Assembly (NCBI GenBank): GCA_012514255.1 | Contig: JAAZAP010000112.1 | Span: forward strand, 1-7,771 | Source: Bacteroidales bacterium | GTDB lineage: Bacteria > Bacteroidota > Bacteroidia > Bacteroidales > VadinHA17 | Length of the DNA: 7,771 nucleotides | Direction: 5' to 3' | Shown here: piece by piece, positions 5,804 to 7,771 of the stretch | Position numbering within the stretch: position 1 is the stretch's first letter | Layout of the letters: each line of letters opens with the position of its first letter | The notes under the pieces: generated by a model | Seen by the model: the letters and a program-made list of their open reading frames with translations, nothing else | Database searches by the model: none | What the model was told of the DNA's origin: nothing | Position numbers and translations under genes: made by a program

Positions 5804-5861
5804 GTCCCGATCCGATTTATCGGATCGAGGATCCTCGATCCAGACATGTCTGGATCGGGAC
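5804..5861. repeat. Chained palindromes with cloverleaf potential
   Basis: Three inverted repeats overlap at their ends. At 5808-5827 are arms CGATCCGAT and ATCGGATCG with a TT loop. At 5822-5841 is a perfect 20-base palindrome (half-site GGATCGAGGA). At 5836-5857 is a perfect 22-base palindrome (half-site CGATCCAGACA). The whole is enclosed by GTCCCGATCC (5804-5813) and its exact complement GGATCGGGAC (5852-5861). The strand could fold as an outer stem with three hairpins, or as one long stem with a central arm. The element is flanked by ACTGCCTATTG (5794-5804) and ACTGCCTACTG (5864-5874). It lies directly before the nqrF stop on the plus-strand map, i.e. just downstream of nqrF in the transcript. 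Terminator, recombination or mobile-repeat roles are possible; no T-run follows on the minus strand. Confidence 0.85.
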
Positions 5862-5879
5862 CTACTGCCTACTGCAAGA

Positions 5880-7133
5880 TCATCCCCCGAAATCATCAAA
5901 CGCAATATTCTCCGGCGGGACACCCAGGTTGTCAAGCATGTTCAGCACAGCGGCGTTCATCACCGGGGGACCGCAGAGGTAATACTCTATCTCCTCGGGG
6001 AGCTTATGCTTATCGAGGTAGTTGTCAAGCAGCACCTTGTGTATGAATCCCGTATAGCCGGTCCAGTTATCCTCAGGCAAAGGTTCGGAGAGGGCGATAT
6101 TAAATGTAAAGTTTGGGAACTTCTTCTCCAGCTCAAGGAACTCCTCCTCGTAGAAGATCTCCCTCTTTGAGCGGGCGCCATACCAGTATGATATCCTGCG
6201 GTTCGATTTCTCCGTCTTGAGCAGGTGGAAGATATGCGATCTCAGGGGTGCCATGCCGGCGCCGCCACCCACATAAACCATCTCTGCATCAGTATGCTTG
6301 ATATGGAACTCGCCGTAGGGGCCGCTGATTGCCACCCTGTCGCCCGGCTTGCGTGAAAAGATGTATGATGAGCAGATCCCCGGCGGCACCTTCAGCCACT
6401 TGCGGTTCTTGTCCATCGGCGGGGTGGCAATCCTGATATTGAGTATGATCAGATTCTTCTCGGCCGGGTAGTTGGCCATGGAGTATGCCCTGAAGGTCTC
6501 CTCATCGTTATTCGCCTTGAGGCTCCACAGATCGAACTTGTCCCAGTCAGGCCTGTACTCATCCTCCACATCTATATCCGTCCGGTAATCAACCTCATAT
6601 TTCGGTATATATATCTGCACATACTCACCTGACCTGAAGTTAAGATCCTCACCTTCCGGCAGCTTGACCACGAACTCCTTGATGAATGTAGCCACGTTCC
6701 TGTTGGAGACCACTTCGCACTCCCATTTCTTAACTCCAAGTACTGCTTCGGGCACCCTGATGGTCATATCCTCTCTCACCTTGACCTGGCATCCCAGGCG
6801 CCAGTTATCGTGCTGTTCGCGGCGGGTAAAGAAGCCCGTCTCCGTCGGCAGTATTGAGCCTCCGCCCTCGGTGATCTGGCATCTGCACATGCCGCATGTA
6901 CCGCCTCCGCCGCAGGCTGAGGGCAGGAAGACGCCGTTGTTTGACAGCGTGGAAAGCAGGTTGGAGCCGGGCGCGACCACCATATCGCGGTCATTGATTT
7001 TCAGTGTGACATCGCCCTGCGGAGTCAGCTTCTGCCTGGCATAGAGCAGCACCACAACAAGCAGGGTCATGACAAGAACAAATACTGCTATGCTGATTAA
7101 AACGGTGCCTGCAATTGATAAACCTAATATCAT
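5880..7133 (-). CDS. nqrF: Na+-translocating NADH:quinone reductase, subunit F
   Basis: Electron-input subunit of the respiratory Na+ pump: oxidises NADH and passes electrons via FAD and a [2Fe-2S] cluster. The 417-residue length is normal. One N-terminal membrane helix (about 3-31) anchors it. A ferredoxin-like domain (about 40-128) carries the cluster ligands Cys74, Cys80, Cys83 and Cys115 in the pattern [10 protein letters not shown]...LGC; Cys85 is extra. The FAD domain has RAYSMANYP (215-223) and GICSSYIF (252-259). The NADH domain has [13 protein letters not shown] (287-299), [17 protein letters not shown] (316-332), the conserved Cys387 in YLCGPP, and the C-terminal FDDFGG (412-417). 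The start ATG lies 15 bases after the nqrE stop, so they are co-transcribed. Confidence 0.97.
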   Translation of the reverse strand: MILGLSIAGTVLISIAVFVLVMTLLVVVLLYARQKLTPQGDVTLKINDRDMVVAPGSNLLSTLSNNGVFLPSACGGGGTCGMCRCQITEGGGSILPTETGFFTRREQHDNWRLGCQVKVREDMTIRVPEAVLGVKKWECEVVSNRNVATFIKEFVVKLPEGEDLNFRSGEYVQIYIPKYEVDYRTDIDVEDEYRPDWDKFDLWSLKANNDEETFRAYSMANYPAEKNLIILNIRIATPPMDKNRKWLKVPPGICSSYIFSRKPGDRVAISGPYGEFHIKHTDAEMVYVGGGAGMAPLRSHIFHLLKTEKSNRRISYWYGARSKREIFYEEEFLELEKKFPNFTFNIALSEPLPEDNWTGYTGFIHKVLLDNYLDKHKLPEEIEYYLCGPPVMNAAVLNMLDNLGVPPENIAFDDFGG

Positions 7134-7148
7134 TTCAGTAAGATTTCA

Positions 7149-7766
7149 TTAAAGTGTGATACCAAGGAAGCTCATAAAGGCTATGCCCATCAGTCCCGTC
7201 AGGATGAAGGTGATACCCAGTCCGCGCAGCGGCGGGGGCACGTTTGAATAACGCATCTTCTCCCTGATTGCCGCCAGTGCCACTATGGCCAGCAGCCAGC
7301 CGACGCCTGAACCAAGGCCGAAGACGGCTGCCTCGCCTATATTGGCATACTCCCGCTCCTGCATGAAGAGCGAGGCGCCGAGGATAGCGCAGTTAACCGC
7401 TATCAGGGGCAGGAAGATGCCGAGTGAGTTATAGAGAGCGGGGCTCGACTTCTCTATCACCATCTCCACCAGCTGAACAATAGAGGCAATAACTGCAATG
7501 AACATGATGAACGAGAGGAAGCTGAGGTCTACCGTGGCGAAGCTGTCGCTGAGCCACACCAGGGCGCCCTTCTTAAGCACATACTGCTCAAGAAGGAAGT
7601 TGACGGGCACAGTGATCACCAGCACGAAGATGACGGCCAGCCCCAGACCCATGGATGTCTTCACTGTCTTCGACACTGCCAGGTATGAGCACATACCCAG
7701 GAAGTATGCGAAGATCATGTTGTCGATAAAGATCGACTTAACGAATATGTTGAGTAGATTTTCCAT
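7149..7766 (-). CDS. nqrE: Na+-translocating NADH:quinone reductase, subunit E
   Basis: Integral membrane subunit that pairs with NqrD to hold the intramembrane iron(-sulfur) centre carrying electrons across the membrane. The 205-residue length is normal for NqrE, and about six hydrophobic segments are visible. Key residues are Cys26 in [12 protein letters not shown] (22-33) and Cys126 in [12 protein letters not shown] (121-132), the two family cysteines of the metal site. Other NqrE/RnfA-type signatures are the acidic [21 protein letters not shown] segment (101-121) and [20 protein letters not shown] (149-168). The start ATG (7764-7766) is five bases from the window edge, so the upstream nqrD, expected next, is not visible. 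It is chosen as NqrE rather than RnfA because nqrF follows immediately. Confidence 0.96.
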   Translation of the reverse strand: MENLLNIFVKSIFIDNMIFAYFLGMCSYLAVSKTVKTSMGLGLAVIFVLVITVPVNFLLEQYVLKKGALVWLSDSFATVDLSFLSFIMFIAVIASIVQLVEMVIEKSSPALYNSLGIFLPLIAVNCAILGASLFMQEREYANIGEAAVFGLGSGVGWLLAIVALAAIREKMRYSNVPPPLRGLGITFILTGLMGIAFMSFLGITL

Positions 7767-7771
7767 GACCC

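Noticed and set aside
5804..5861. tRNA or other cloverleaf RNA gene
   Set aside because: The fold potential comes from perfect DNA palindromes. There is no TPsiC-like arm, anticodon loop or acceptor-stem geometry, and the length is too short for a tRNA.
5643..6170. Plus-strand open frame of 175 codons across the repeat block
   Set aside because: It is made of translated hairpin repeats (recurring LDGL-type words) followed by sequence antisense to nqrF.

Overview
The window is about 50% GC and looks like a chromosomal segment from a member of the Bacteroidota, probably class Bacteroidia. The reasons are a short AMP nucleosidase fused end-to-start with holA, a Na+-translocating NADH:quinone reductase (NQR) operon with its own apbE lipoprotein, near-absence of Shine-Dalgarno sequences, and A/T-rich leaders with a Bacteroidota-type -7 box (TAnnTTTG). 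The genus cannot be told from the sequence alone.

Layout. Bases 2-1599 (+) hold the 3' part of an AMP nucleosidase gene overlapping by one base with holA (DNA polymerase III delta subunit). A short convergent gap (1600-1715) follows, then yqgE (1716-2303, -). A divergent intergenic region (2304-2405) leads to nhaC (2406-3917, +), a Na+/H+ antiporter whose last 28 codons, stop included, are tandemly duplicated just downstream. Bases 3993-4260 are mostly non-coding, GC-rich and hairpin-prone, with one doubtful small ORF and a good -7 promoter box. That box precedes a 74-residue single-pass Cys-rich membrane protein (4261-4485, +). Convergent to it is apbE (4568-5578, -). Bases 5579-5879 are an intergenic repeat block: five copies of a short hairpin, then three chained near-perfect palindromes. 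After it come nqrF (5880-7133, -) and nqrE (7149-7766, -). The rest of the nqr operon should lie beyond the right edge.

How the genes work together. NqrE and NqrF are subunits of the respiratory Na+ pump. ApbE attaches FMN covalently to NqrB and NqrC. NhaC exchanges Na+ and H+, so the right-hand two thirds of the window is about the sodium circuit. The Cys-rich small protein next to apbE occupies the place where nqrM (an NQR maturation factor) sits in Vibrio-type loci, and is a candidate functional equivalent. The left part (amn, holA, yqgE) is unrelated housekeeping.

No defence system, phage, transposase, CRISPR or RNA gene was seen. The most unusual material is non-coding: the repeat block between nqrF and apbE, and the duplicated nhaC tail.
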